A DNA stretch of 64,000 bases. Origin: Voacanga thouarsii (lineage: Eukaryota > Streptophyta > Magnoliopsida > Gentianales > Apocynaceae). The stretch lies in assembly GCA_026120185.1 (NCBI GenBank), contig JANUWF010001101.1, forward strand, positions 2,604,001 through 2,668,000. Reading direction: 5' to 3'. Of this stretch, positions 25,902-38,728 are shown one piece after another (position 1 is the first letter of the stretch; each line of letters begins with the position of its first letter). The position numbers and the translations under genes are program-made. Below the pieces are notes generated by a model. That model saw nothing but the letters and a program-made list of their open reading frames with translations, was not told the origin of the DNA and searched no databases.

Positions 25902-28033
25902 TGAAGGATTGACATTCACAGAGCATGCATACAGGTATGAATATGGAAGAACAAAAACATGCATACCAGAGCATTGGCACAGCATGGTAGGTTGAAAACA
26001 TACATGTTGGAGCCTTAAAAACATGAAGAATATGGTTGAATGGCTTGAAGCTCAAGAACAGCCTTCTTCTTCACCGTCCAGTGCACTGCATCCATGAACA
26101 CCAGTGAAGCTTCCATTCACTGTCTTCCTTTCTTCCTCCGGTGAAAACTTTAATGCTAGGTTTTTTGAATTCACGGAATATGACCCACCATAATTTCTGT
26201 TTGGTGAGCAACGAATATGGGTAGAAGGAATAGAAAACTTCTCAGAGAAAAAATTGCTTCTCCTTCACTGCCTTGGTTGGTATTTATAAGCAGTGGCTTC
26301 ATGAACGAAACCCAGAAGCTAGAAAATCAAGAGACATAAATGTCCTCTCGGTTGGCTTCCTTTGGTTTCAAAACCAAAAGCCAGAAGAGGAAAAGGAACG
26401 AGAGAGATAGAGAGAGAGAACCAAGAGTCACCAGGAAAAAGAAAATATTTTTCCTTTTTCCTTTTATTTTAGTTTTCCACATAGAAAGCCAAGAGTCATG
26501 AAATTAAAAATAATTATTTTGATAAAAATAATATTTTCGGGATTTAATACCCGAATATTATTTACAAAATAAATTTCGGCTTCACCCTAAACTCTTCTAA
26601 ACTGTGTCGGAAAAAAAATCCTATGGTCCAGGCTATTGGGCCAAAATAATATTTATTATTTTTCTTGGACCCGAAAAGCCCAAAATAATAAACATTAATT
26701 ATTTTCCTTGGGATTAAATAAATAACCCAATAAACAATTAATTAACCCAAATGAACCAAAAAATAATTAATTATTAATTATTTATTTCTTGAGATTTAAA
26801 TAAATAAATAACCCAATAAATAATTAAGTAATAATTATTTTTTTTCTTTAGTTTAAGTCCCGGTTAATTTTCTAATTATTCAAACTGGATCCAAGTCCTG
26901 AATAATTAATTAACCAATTAAACCAAATAATAAATTTCTCTCCATTTATTTTATTGTAGTCCAATAATAAATTAGACTTCCCGAATAAAATAAAACTCCC
27001 TTAACTGAGGTCAACTTCTCAACCCAAAAATTAATTAGGACTTACGGGCTATTCTGAGGACCAAAAAGACACATCGCCTTGGCTACTAAAATGATCAAAA
27101 TACCCATACTATATAAATAGATATATTTTAATTTTAAATATTTCCTAATATCACCATAAAGAAATATTGACCCCAAGGACAATGCTACATTAGCAGAGTC
27201 TTCGACCTACAAGTGAAATGACTAAAATACTCCTCTACACATCGCCGTACATTTAGAGAGGAAGAAGTGTACTAATACCTCTCTAAAAATATCTACCATC
27301 CTTAGGCCTCTAGTCCAATGATCCACGACTTTCTGGAGTGTTTCCACTTTCCAAGGGAGCTACCCTAAAGCAAACATCCAAGTCATGTTTCCCAAGGCCT
27401 TAGATATTTAGATCATTCGGACAACCACAAGGGGCGATATAGTGTAGAAACTATCTTGTATAAGTCCGTCTTAACTAACTAGTCACACATACCCAACATA
27501 CAAGTATATTGGCCCTCCGATAGAACCTCAACTATAGTATATCAAAGTATATGCTTCCAACTTCGTCAGACCACCAACTCATACTCAAGTCATAGAGTAC
27601 TAGTCCACGCTGTTGCGGTAGTAGACTAGGTTTCTACCATATAGTACTTTTTAGAAACCACTACTACATGTCCTGTTCTACGTATTCGAAATACGCTTAT
27701 TCATGAAGTGAGTGGACTACTCACTGGCTAAAGGTAAGCCATTCCCCATTTGGAATTCATAACATAATAACCTAAACATGACGAGATTCTCATTCTCATC
27801 AATCGATTAAGAACAACTGTTTATGTGTTTAAATAACCCATGATCCATACCTTACTGTGAAAGACCTCCATTCACATGGATCACTTATTTATACACAATG
27901 GGTCTGTTCCAAACAAAAATGTACACAAATAAAGAAAATAAATTCACAAACGATTTTCGACAAATAAATTCTTTTATTAACATATTCGATATTTTCATCA
28001 GAAAACTAGTCTTAAGAGGGCATATTCCCAACA
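25902..28033 (-). mobile_element. solo LTR, 2.13 kb, inside TNP2
   Basis: Exact 5-bp target duplication TTATT at 25897-25901 and 28034-28038. On the minus strand it begins TGTTGGGAATATGCCCTC and ends ...CAATCCTTCA. The start resembles the Angela-type copia LTR start, so I infer a copia family. No coding. It shares most of its right-hand 1.4 kb with the LTR at 28863-30677, so both belong to one family. Confidence 0.9.
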
Positions 28034-28433
28034 TTATTTAGGGAAATTAACAGATGTGATTGAATTAGATTATAGAGACGGGCGTACAGTTGTGTTGTTT
28101 AGATGTGATTGGGTATCAACGAGGAAAAGGTTGAAACAAGATGTTGAGGGCTTTACTCTGGCCAATTTCACTGATGTTAGGCCCCATGAAGAGCCTTTCA
28201 TTCTAGCTTCTCAAGAAACGCAAGTCTTTTACGTTGGAGACCCGACTGAAAGTAATTGGCAAATTGTTATAACCACAAATCCGAGAGCTGTGTATAATAT
28301 GGGGTCCGTAGTTGATGTTGATAGTTATTTGCAGAGTGAAAGTTGCAACATCCAGACAAATTTGGGAAGTGAGGAAGTTAGCTGGGTTGCTGAAGGGGTC
28401 GATGGAGTTGAAGTTAAAATTACATCTACTTGA
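28034..28433 (+). pseudogene. TNP2-like CACTA transposase, DUF4216 end
   Basis: Continues the exon interrupted at 25901. It reads LGKLTDVIELDYRDGRTVVL then FRCDW, and ends with FILASQETQVFYVGDP, the typical DUF4216 block at the C-terminus of plant TNP2 proteins. The stop is at 28431-28433. With the LTR removed, the exon joins the sequence ending ...SDVSYL; one codon upstream of the insertion is already a stop. Confidence 0.85.
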
Positions 28434-28862
28434 TAAATCTTTACTTTATAAGTTGCTTTTGCTGTCCAAACTTGTTTTGAGAATCCTTTTATTCAGGCCA
28501 AGTTGTGTAAAATTAATGGCTGTAATATGAGATACAGTGTTTTATGGCTCCATTATTTATGCCATATTGCAAGTAATATAATATGTTTCTATGCATTTTG
28601 TTTATTTGTTTGTTTGTTTGTTGTTGTTTTTTTTTTTTTTTAATATAGTTGATAAATGTCTTGTGTTATTTTTGGGGATTTTTTTGGATATGAAATTACT
28701 GTTCTTTGATGCAAACATTTGAATCCCAGATTTGAATCCAAGTATGGCAAGAACCGGGGGAAGAAGAAGAAGTACCAATCAACCTAACCAATGTGTTGAT
28801 GGCCGTACCGATGCGCATGTTGTACAAGAGGTTGATGAAATTACCGATGCGCATGTTATACA

Positions 28863-30677
28863 TGAAGGTACGGGAAGCGGGAAAACACGTAGCATGCAGC
28901 GAAAGCGAACATAAAAAAAATTAGAAAAACAAGAATAGGGATTCCATGGTAGGGTCAGCGTCGGCTCCGACAGCCTAGCCGCCGCCGGTTGCACCCTTTC
29001 CCAATCCCGAGGTTTTAAAAATTTTACCTCTTTTTCTCATTCTAAGTGTTGGCTGTACCGGAACATGTGCAACCGGTGTAGGTGTGCTGGTAGAAGCCTC
29101 TGGAGCGATTCCTGCAAGCCTTATACTCCATCTTTGCATGTATGTCAATGCCGAACTCTCGGTCTTCCAGTATATGGCCTACCTAACAACCGGTTGGTGA
29201 ACAACTAACGAGTTAGGAAATTTTCTGGAGAGAGAGAGAGAGAGACGTCTGGCTCTACAGGGAAGAAGCCGTTACTCTTGTGTGGTAAAACAATGATGAT
29301 TATTCTCAACCCTAATCCCCTTGTTTAATCTAAAATAAAAAACCATAAGTTAAACTGGATTGGGCTATTGGACTTTTAGTTTAACCTATTGGGCTTAATT
29401 AATTATTCTAGTTAAACCAACTTAATGGCCCAACAAATAATTAATTTTTTTAGCCCAAATAAACTAGTCCAATTAAATGAGCCTAAACTAGATTAGTCCC
29501 TGATTAATCCCTAATTATTCAAATTGGGCCAAAGTCCTGAATAATTAATTAATCCACTAAACTAATTTAATTAATTTTCTCTCTATGGACCTTTATTTTA
29601 TTCTAGCTCAATAATTAAATCAAGCTACTTAAATAAAATAAATTCTATTTAATTTAAAATCAATTCCTTAGTCCGTATTTAATTAGGATTCACGGTCTAT
29701 ACTGGGGACCAAAAGACACACCGCCTTGGATACTAAAATAACCAAAATATTCTTGCCATATAAATAGTTGTATTTCGTATTTTAAATATTTCCTAATATC
29801 ACCATAAGAAAATATTGACCCCAAGGACAATGTTGCATTAGCAAAGTCTCCGACCTATAAGTGTAATGACTAAAATACCCCTCTATACATCGCCGTACAT
29901 TTAGAGAGGAAGAAGTGTACTAACACCTCTCTAAATGACATCTACCATCCTTAAGCCTCTAGTCCAATGATCCACGACCTACTGGATTGTTTCCGCTTTC
30001 TAAGGGAGCTACCCTAAAGCAAACATCTAAGTTATGTTTCCCAGAACCCTGGATATTCAGATCATTCAGACAACCACAAGGGGCGATATAGTATAGAAAC
30101 TATCTTGTAGAAGTCTGTCTTAACTAACTAGTCACATATACCCAACATGCAAGTATATTGGACCTACGATAGAACCTCAACTATAGCATATCAAATTATA
30201 CTTTCAGCTTCGTCAGACCACCAACTCATACTCAAGTTGTAGAGTACTAGTCCACGCTGTAGCGGTAGTAGCCTAGGTTTTTACCATATAGTACTTTTAA
30301 GAAACCACTACTACAGGTCCTGTTCTACGTATTCGAAATACTCTTATGTCATGAAGTGAATGGATTACTCACTGGCTAAAGGTAAGCCATTCCCCATTTA
30401 GAATTCACAACATAATAACCTAAACATGATGAGATTCTCATTCTCATCAATCGGTTAAGAACAAAAGTTTATGTGTTAAGTAACCCGTGATCCATACCTT
30501 ACTGTGAAAGACCTCCATTCACATGGACCACTTATTTAAATACAATGGGTCTTTTTCAAATGTAATTGTGCATAAATAAAATTGTTAATTCACAAATAAT
30601 TTCTGAAAAAAATTCTTTTATTAAAACATTCGATTTTTATATCAGAAACCTAGTCTAAAAGGGCATACATCCTAACA
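28863..30677 (-). mobile_element. solo LTR, 1.8 kb, inside the second CACTA ORF
   Basis: Exact target duplication ATACA at 28858-28862 and 30678-30682. On the minus strand it begins TGTTAGGATGTATGCCCTTT; on the plus strand it begins TGAAGGTACGGGA. The internal part from about 29100 matches the truncated LTR in copy 1 (11518-13100), including the (GA)n run, so this insertion predates the E duplication. Confidence 0.9.
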
Positions 30678-32399
30678 ATACAAGAGGTTGAGGGTCATGT
30701 CATGTAACAAAGTGAAAGTCAAGGTATATTTTTATTTGTTGGCTTCTCATATGCTTTCTATAGTTTAGTACTTCCTAATGAGTCCTCACTCAAATTTTAG
30801 TATAAGAAGTAAGTACAAGAAAAAGTGAGGCAACTCGCAAGAGAAGACCAACCTATATGACCTCTATTTGGGGCCGCTCTCGAAATGTGAAGCCTTTGGA
30901 GGTTGAATTCAACAAGTTTGGACAGTCAGTGAGAACGAACCGTAGTAAATTGATCGAATATTTGAGAACCATAACAATGAATGGAATGTACGCTTCGACA
31001 GATATCAAATCAAGGTCTCAGATTCCTCAAGACAACAAGAATGAGATGTTCAATGTTGTGAAGGTATTTGACGTTTTTATTAAATATTGAAGTATATTAT
31101 ATAATATGTGTTTGAGTTTTGTTATTTTCTTATCCATGTGTAGGAGAAGTTTAATGTACTACCCGGTCTTAAGCCTGCTGTCCTAAGATCAATTGGCATA
31201 AAATAGAGGACCCGAAAAGCATCACTAAAGAACGAATGGTATGATGTAGAAAAAGACATCTATCACCAAACTTCATGCACCGATGATCGTGTGATTCACG
31301 CTCAGTGGACTAATCTCCTTCAATGGTGGGATTCAGCTAAAGGGAAGGTAAGAACCTGTCCTTATACTCTTTCTTGATTGATATATTGATGTCCATGAAA
31401 ATCTGTTGATGACTGAATTTTTTAAATTCAGGCAATGTCAGAGAAGAATAAAAGGAATAGAAATATGAAGAACATGAATCATAGGACAGGGAAGAAGCCA
31501 CACTGTCAAATTCGTGATGATATGGTAACTTCTTCATGAGATTGAATGATATGTTGACCTCTATTAACTATATACAGAAATTGAATAATACAGACAAAGG
31601 AGTAAGGCCATTCTCCAACTCATGTACAAATGTTCAAGAAGTGTTATATGGATGCTAATGGAACTTCTTCTAGCTCTCATGTTGTAAGTGCAGTGGTAAT
31701 TATACATATGACTCAATAGTTTTTGTTTTACTGGAATATGCCTTTCTTTATAGTTACATGGGACAACTATGTTTTATTAGAATATGTTGTTCTTCATAGT
31801 TGGACGTGTTGAATGTGTGGAGTTTAGATGGGACTGCATATGAGATGTTGGATTGAACTTTGAATGTGTAGAGTTTGGGACTGCATAGGAGATGTTGGAT
31901 TGAACTTTGAGAGAACTACAGCTATGAGAAACGTGTATGGGACTGAATTTGTGTATAGGAGATGTGAACTATTGAATGTGTTTGTATTGTTACAGTAGGA
32001 GTTTGGAGTAGTCTACTCAGAAATTGAATGTGTGGGACAGAACTTGTTTTAGATGATGTGAACTATTGATATATGATGCTCTTTGTTCACAAGATTTTGT
32101 GTTGGCTACTTTGTCTCGTGTGTGTGTGTGGTTGTTTCAGTTTTGAATCTTCAAGATGGGGTGTTTTATTTGAAATGTTAAAGATGTTTCAGTTTTGATG
32201 TTTTAGTTAAGATGCTTGAATGTACTAAAACAGTTACAGCAGCTGGATTCATCTGATAACTTGTTTGTATGTTACAGCAAAAATCTGGATTCATCTGTTC
32301 TAAAACAGTTATTAGGGCTCTGCTATGTGATAATAGGCAGCTCTGTGAGGTTAGTAGGTAGCTAGATTGCTTTGACTTGTTTGCAGGCACTGAATTTTG

Positions 32400-33560
32400 T
32401 TTTGGAGATGGTAAAAAATGCAGTTTGGTTAGTGTTAAAAAATGCAGTTTGAACAGATGTTAGGCTATCAAATGAAATGTATTCACTGATGTTAGGCCAT
32501 CTATTGAAATGTATTCATGACTATATATTGAACTAAATACTCCTAATCATGTTTGAATGTGTTAGGAAGGTAGGGGATTTGGATTTCTGAGTTTGGGAAA
32601 AAAAATGCTTGTAGGCCATCATGTTTGAAAAAAATGTAGTTTGGTTAGGTTTTTTTTTTTTTTTTTTTTTGCAATCACAAATATTACCTATACAAAATAT
32701 TGGTTTGGCCTTCCAACTTATAAAGCTGCTACAGTGCATATCATGAGCTGAGTTTTGTAATGCAGATTTCCAGTTTTCATCAATTCTTTTTAGCACCATT
32801 TTACTTAGGAGCTTTCTATGGTTTCTCCTCCATAACATGCTACTTTTAAACCTGCTTAGACATTATTCTAAATCAAAATGATAAATTTTTAATCACCCCT
32901 TCCATTCAGCTCTCTTAGAACAGTTCAAACATGCTATGCTACTAAACATTGCAAACAACATTTCCATGAGCAATCAGCTTTGTTCTATTAACTCCTTTGG
33001 CCTTCTTTTGCATTCAAAGCTTCCTAATTCCATTCCACAACTTCCTTAACATCTCATGACATACTTAGTTTTAGCTTTTTAAGCTCAGTTCCCTGGAATC
33101 ACAATTAATCCATAACCCCCAACTTAGTTTCAGTAGTTTGGTTAGGTTTTTTTTTGCAGGCACTATGAAATGTTCAAGAAATAGAGACAAATGTAGTTTG
33201 GTTATAAATTGCAGTTTGGTTAGGTTTTGTTAAAAAATGTAGTTTGGTTAGTGTTAAAAAATGCAATTTGGTTAGGTTTTTTTTTTTTTTTTTTTTTGCA
33301 GGCACTATGAAATTTTCAAAAAATGTAGACAAATGCAGTTTGGTTAAAAATTGCAATTTGGTTAGCTTTTGTTAAAAAATGCAGTTTGGTTAGTGTTAAA
33401 AAATGCAGTTTGGTTAGGTTTTTTTTTGCAGGCACTATGAAATGTTCAAGAAATGCAGACAAATGCAGTTTGGTTAAAAATTGCAGTTTGGTTAGCTTTT
33501 GTTAAAAAATGCTGTTTGGTTAGTGGTAAAAAATGCAGTTTGGTTAGGTTTTTTTTGGCA
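32400..33560 (+). repeat. intronic minisatellite with TGCAGTTTGGTTAG motif, copy 2
   Basis: Same array as 14870-16035, in two clusters (32400-32670 and 33135-33560). Unit order and poly-T lengths differ between the copies, as expected for a slippage-prone array in a long intron. Confidence 0.8.
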
Positions 33561-36500
33561 GTTTGGTAGTTTAGATGTCTTATTGCTTGCCCTTGTTAGG
33601 TGAGCTTTTGTTGTTGAACTCCATGGCATTATGACTAGTACTCTGCAATGATCAAACGGAGGACTAGATTGAACCTCTGAAGCTGGAAAAACACAGTATA
33701 AAGTAGTCATATTATTAGTCATTTACAGTTTTGAAAATTTGCTGTGGTAACAACTCTAAACAGGATTATTGCTTTCAAGTGGAATTTTAGATATTTATTT
33801 CTTTGGTCGCTTTTACATTGGAGAACTATGAAAATGGTGGAATATTTTTTCCAAAATTTCAATAATTGTCCTTAGTAAGATAGTTTCACCTATCTTGGTG
33901 TTCTTTTCTTTGCCCATACTATGTGTTAAAAATAGTATTTACAAGGCCATTTGTTAATGTCTGGTGAATCAAATGCTAGTTACTGGACCAATTGGAGCCT
34001 TTCTACTTGAGAGATGGCTAGTGACATTTATTGACCTCAAACATATAAAATATTTAAGGAAAAACATGGAAAAAGAAAAAGGAAAAAATTGTTGTAATAT
34101 GTGAGCAGTCTTATAGTCATTTTCAAAAGTAAAAGTATTATGAAGCCAAACATGTTTGTGTAATATGGCTAATCAATTCTTTTAGTAGCTAAAGGCTTCA
34201 GTCTAGCATGAATTCAGACCTTTTTCATGACGAAGCTTTTTTGTCGTCTTTCACAAAAAAAGGGACAGTTGAGATAGGAAGGGGTTATACTGGCTGTGGT
34301 CCAAAAAGTTAAAAACTGCATTTCTAGAAGACTCTAGATGCTTCTTAACTGTTACTATGGTAGGGGAATTTGCAGGCACTATGAAATGTATTCATGACTA
34401 TATATTGAACTAAATACTCCTAATCATGTTTGAATATGTCATCAACGTTGGGATTTGGATTTCTGAGTTTGGGATGCAAATGAATGCAATAAACTAAGCA
34501 TACTAATATTGCCTATACAAAATACCAGTTTGGCATTCTAATATGTGTGCCCGGATTCAACATGTCCAGTTTAGCAGATTTTCAACTTCTCTTAGACATT
34601 AATATAGAAAGCATGACTTGGCCTTCCAACTCATAAAGCTGCTACAGTTTAACACTTATATAGAAAAGCTGAATGTCTAAGAGATGTGCACTGTAGCATA
34701 TTTATCATTTATATAGAAAAGTTGAATGTCTAAGAGATGTGAAATGTAGCAAATTTACCAGATTTTTACATCTCTGGACAACTCAGTAGTAGATTTTCTA
34801 CATTTTAAAAGATTTACCACTGTTTACAGTTTGGCTACTTAGAAAAAATGCAGTTTGGCTACTTTCCAGTAAAAATCTGGACAGTTTTGCTAATATAACT
34901 ATCAATGCAAATAACATGTTAATTAATTCTGCAGTTTTGCTGGGGAAAGGGCATATGTTCAATTTGAGGCTAGGACATTTGCATATGTGTTGCTTTTGTT
35001 AGCCATTATTTGGTTTTCTTATCTTGTATGTCTCTGACATGTATGACAACTTGGAGTTAGGTGTCACAGTAGCTGAAATCTTGAGGAGGTTGAAAACTTG
35101 AGTCCCATCCCCGCTTCATTGTGCCTTAATATATAGATTTGAGATTCTATGACTTTTCCCCAATATTTTGCAGTCTTTAAGTATATGTACAGTGTTTCAT
35201 TGCTTACACTAAATATTACTATAAAATGTTGTACCATAGAGACTAACTTTTGTGATTGTTTGTCCATCTTAAAGAATGAAATGGATGAAAGAAGTACACA
35301 ACTCTCTCCTGGCTCAGAAGATAGACTTGGTCCAAATGATATCTTCTCTCAAGTTGTTGGACTAGATAGATATGACAGGGTCCACATGTTTGGCAGTGGT
35401 GTTCATCCTTCGGGTGTGTGGGGTTAAATTCCAAGTCATACCACTTCTTTTCGTATTATTCAAGCGCAAAGAGATGAAATTACAAGTATGAAAGCATAGT
35501 TGAGTGATCAAGCAAAAGAGTTTGCCAAGATACATGCTATGTTAGTGTTTCAGAGAGATTGTTCACCCCCACCTGTTTCAAGAGTTCACTCAATGGGTTC
35601 TAACAATAACACCATGGGTTCTAAAAATAACACCACCACATTGAGGGTTTACAAAATATTACAATATCATGATTGTGCTACTTGTTTGTATTTATAGCAA
35701 AGTATGCATATATATAGGTTGATGTCCTATTTCATTGTTCTACCGTATTATTTATGACATATCTAATATTTCTATTGTACAATCTTTTGGCTTCGGTATA
35801 AATGTAGCATATGATGTCTATTATGCAATCTTTTGGCTTTTTTTGAGTATTATATAGCATTTTTTAGCATCTAAGTCTAGTTTCCTTTATCTGGTGAGTA
35901 TGAGCTATTTGACTTGTTTAATTAATTCACTTTTAACTGAATAAGATATATCTTGTAGGTTCATAACTATGTTTCACTTTTAAGCATGTTGGATACATCT
36001 AAAATAGCTGTAAAAGGTTTTATTCAAAGTGTGGACCCATCTCACGATGTTGGGGGTGTACTGTTGGGTAAGGAATGGTGTGAAGTAATGGTTCTAGTTC
36101 CATTTCATCGTGAGGAGAAATTGTTGAGACCAATAAATTTTATTCAGTCTATTGGAGATTCCATTGGAATAGGTATCGCTTGGCCACGACACTTGGTAAT
36201 TCTCTAATCACTTACATTCTTAATTAATTTAATATTTTTTTTCTTCTAAGAGGATTTTATAATATTTTTACTAAATTCATTCTATATTATTGTGGGTGAA
36301 GATTTGCGAAGCAGATTAAATACGTATTCCAGTGTCGAAGCTATTTGGGATTTGGACAAGATAAATTAATGCTACTATGTTTTTTTGAAGGCCACATGCT
36401 TGGCTTTATGCATGTATCTAAATACTTAATACTTATGTTTGAACAAATTTTGAATGTTATAAAATTTATAGGATTACTCTTTAATATGGGTTACTTTTGA

Positions 36501-36630
36501 TTGCTTTTAACTTTTAATGATGTCTATTTAACAATTGTGTCTTATATATATAATATATATACGACAGGGACAAAAAATATATTTTTTGGACTTTTTGTGA
36601 AATATTTGATTCATTTATTCAGATGGCAAA

Positions 36631-36837
36631 TCTATTGTGACGCTTATTTTTGTCATACTTCAAAGGTTTCATGATACTAAAAACTCGTCATGACAGAAGT
36701 CTATGGTGACACTTATTTTTGTTATACTATCAAAGGTTTCATGACACAAAAAATGCGTCATGACAGAAGTCTATGGCGACAATTTATTTTGTCATTTTTT
36801 CAGTATTGTCTAACACAAAAAATCGTCATCCAAAAGG
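36631..36837 (+). repeat. subterminal tandem repeats of CACTA copy 2, three units
   Basis: Units at 36631-36699, 36700-36769 and 36770-36837, homologous to the four-unit array in copy 1. More TGACGCT and CGTCAT motifs continue to 37208. Confidence 0.85.
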
Positions 36838-37214
36838 TCTATTGTGATGGTATAAGTATGACATATTTTCCATTGTTTCATGACGACCAATTCCGTCATT
36901 CAAACAACATATTATGACCAATAACTGTGTCATATTAACGACCGTTTACTGACGTATAAATGTGTAATAGAGCCCTACCTATTGTAACCAAAAATGTTGT
37001 CATAATAACATGAGTTTACTGATACAATTTTTCGTCACTTAAAAGACTTATTATGACGTTTTTTTCTATCACAATAGCCGATCTGTGATGACGCTAAATA
37101 TTGTCACTGCACCTATTGTGACGGCCATATGCACGACGCCCTTTGAAAGTGTTAGCAGCACAAAAGCGTTACTATAGCTCGCTTTAATGATGCTTTTTAG
37201 CGTCATTATAACCA

Positions 37215-37229
37215 TTTTTTCTAGTAGTG
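37215..37229 (-). repeat. CACTA 3' terminal inverted repeat, copy 2
   Basis: TTTTTTCTAGTAGTG, reading CACTACTAGAAAAAA on the minus strand. It is directly followed by the third F repeat. Confidence 0.82.
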
Positions 37230-37313
37230 CTCCGTTGATGGATTCTATTGAATTGTGATAACGATGAAACATGGCATGATGAATTCAAAGGGGTGGGAGT
37301 TTAATTCTCTTGA

Positions 37314-37436
<123 letters not shown>

Positions 37437-37675
37437 TTTCTATAGCTTCGTTTTGAATAGTATTTAAGGAGAGTGTACCAATATAACATAGATACTATTT
37501 AAGTTTATGCTAATGCTATTAAACTTTATAATTATTAAGTATTTTATAATTTTTAATAAAAAATTAATTTCCTTCCGTCTTTAAATAGATTAGTAGTTTA
37601 ATTCCGCTTATTCTTCTTCCATTTACTTTCCTTCTTAAAATTAATTGAAATGTCTTAAATCTAAATCCTTATTTC

Positions 37676-38688
37676 TGTTGAAAATAGTAACTTTGGGAGT
37701 TAATAATTTTTAACTCATGATTAGTTAGCCTAAAACAATTAATGAGAATTGTTCTTGACATGTTAGAGATTGTTTTGATTATGGTAGAAGCCATTTTCAT
37801 GGTGGGAATCCATAATTAAATGTTGTTAAAGTTGGGTGTTTAACCATTTGAGATCTCATGTTAGACATGAGTCCCACATGGAAAAAATTGATGAGTGTGG
37901 AAGCCTTTATATACTAAAAGGCTTTTCTATAGGCTTAATAGAAAAGCCCAAGGTATAGAGGATGCCACACGCGCGCGCCGTTCACCCGGCCCGACTCGGG
38001 CTTGGCCTGTGTTTTCACGTTCCTCTATTTTTATTTGGTCCAATTAATTCTAACTTGAAAACGAAAAGGAAACATAAAATCTGGTAAGGAATTAGGATTT
38101 CCTAATCCGAATTGAGTTTTAATTTTTCCTAAGGCGAAATTAAAAGAGGGAACAGAGCCGCCATTAGGGTTAACCCTTTTCGTACTTTTTACTTCATGAG
38201 AGAAAATTCGCCCTTCCATTCTCTCTTCACGATCCATAATTTTTTACTTATTGGGACTGGTGAACTGAGGGGATTTTCGAAGTGATCGTCGTTGGTGTGC
38301 GTCGACAGCAATCTGAGACCGTTTTATCCTGCAAGGAGAGTCGCCGTACCCATCGCACCGGAGTGGGGCGAATAGCTTCTTGAAGGTAAGCCAGTATTGA
38401 ACTGGTGATTCGGTCAGCAGTACAGTACGTTGCGGCGCAACTTGTCCAGAGGAGTGCCAGTGCCTGGTACGTTTTGGTAGAACAGCGAGCAAGTCTCTCA
38501 AGTATCCTACTGACTTGTCTATTGAGTTTGAATTCAATTTAGTTACGTTAAGTTTAGCCTGTGTGGCCTTGTTGGCATTGTTGATATTTGATAATTACAT
38601 TCGTTAGAGCCCTGGTCGGATATCGGTGGTGCTTGTTCAATTCAGTTGAGTTGCTTGTCTGTGCTCATAGGTACCCTATTTTCTAACA
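37676..38688 (+). repeat. 5' LTR of the nested copia element
   Basis: Begins TGTTGAAAATAG and ends CTATTTTCTAACA, an inverted-repeat end pair. TTTATATACTAAAA near 37906 is a TATA candidate. 1,013 bp. No clear initiator-Met primer-binding site follows at 38689. Confidence 0.92.
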
Positions 38689-38728
38689 GTCTTCAAGAAG
38701 CTATTCTGTAATTATCTGTTTGTGTGCA

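Larger units (their letters stand above)
28744..36195 (+). pseudogene. CACTA second-ORF protein (Transposase_24 type), copy 2, disabled
   Basis: Starts at ATG 28744 (MARTGGRRRSTNQPNQCVDG) about 310 bases after TNP2 ends. The first exon is cut by the LTR at 28863 and resumes at 30678. Later blocks: 30857-31062 (TSIWGRSRNVKPLEVEFNKF), 31144-31347 (EKFNVLPGLKPAV with a TAG, then WTNLLQWWDSAKGK), 31433-31524 (NRNMKNMNHRTGKKPHCQIR), 35273-35600 (DIFSQVVGLDRYDRVHMFGS, stops after WG and KA), and 35959-36195 (LLSMLDTSKIAVKGF ... IGIAWPRHL). The motifs fit the plant Transposase_24 family, with a C-terminal domain common in CACTA second ORFs. The donor GTAATT follows 36195. Confidence 0.78.
20763..37229 (+). 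mobile_element. CACTA (En/Spm) transposon, copy 2, long but disabled
   Basis: About 16.5 kb including two solo LTRs. The left edge starts ATAGGCTTTGCTAACATAG with subterminal motifs but no CACTA terminus; the right end is TTTTTTCTAGTAGTG, the complement of CACTACTAGAAAAAA. It encodes a TNP2-like transposase with Transpos_assoc, Transposase_21, DUF4218 and DUF4216 regions (22766-28433). A second, Transposase_24-type gene (28744-36195) follows in the same orientation. Both are broken by stops, frameshifts and insertions. Confidence 0.88.

Noticed and set aside
38031..38237. Minus-strand open frame repeated in both copia LTRs (also 43705-43905)
   Set aside because: It is a shadow in LTR DNA duplicated with the LTR; no motif.
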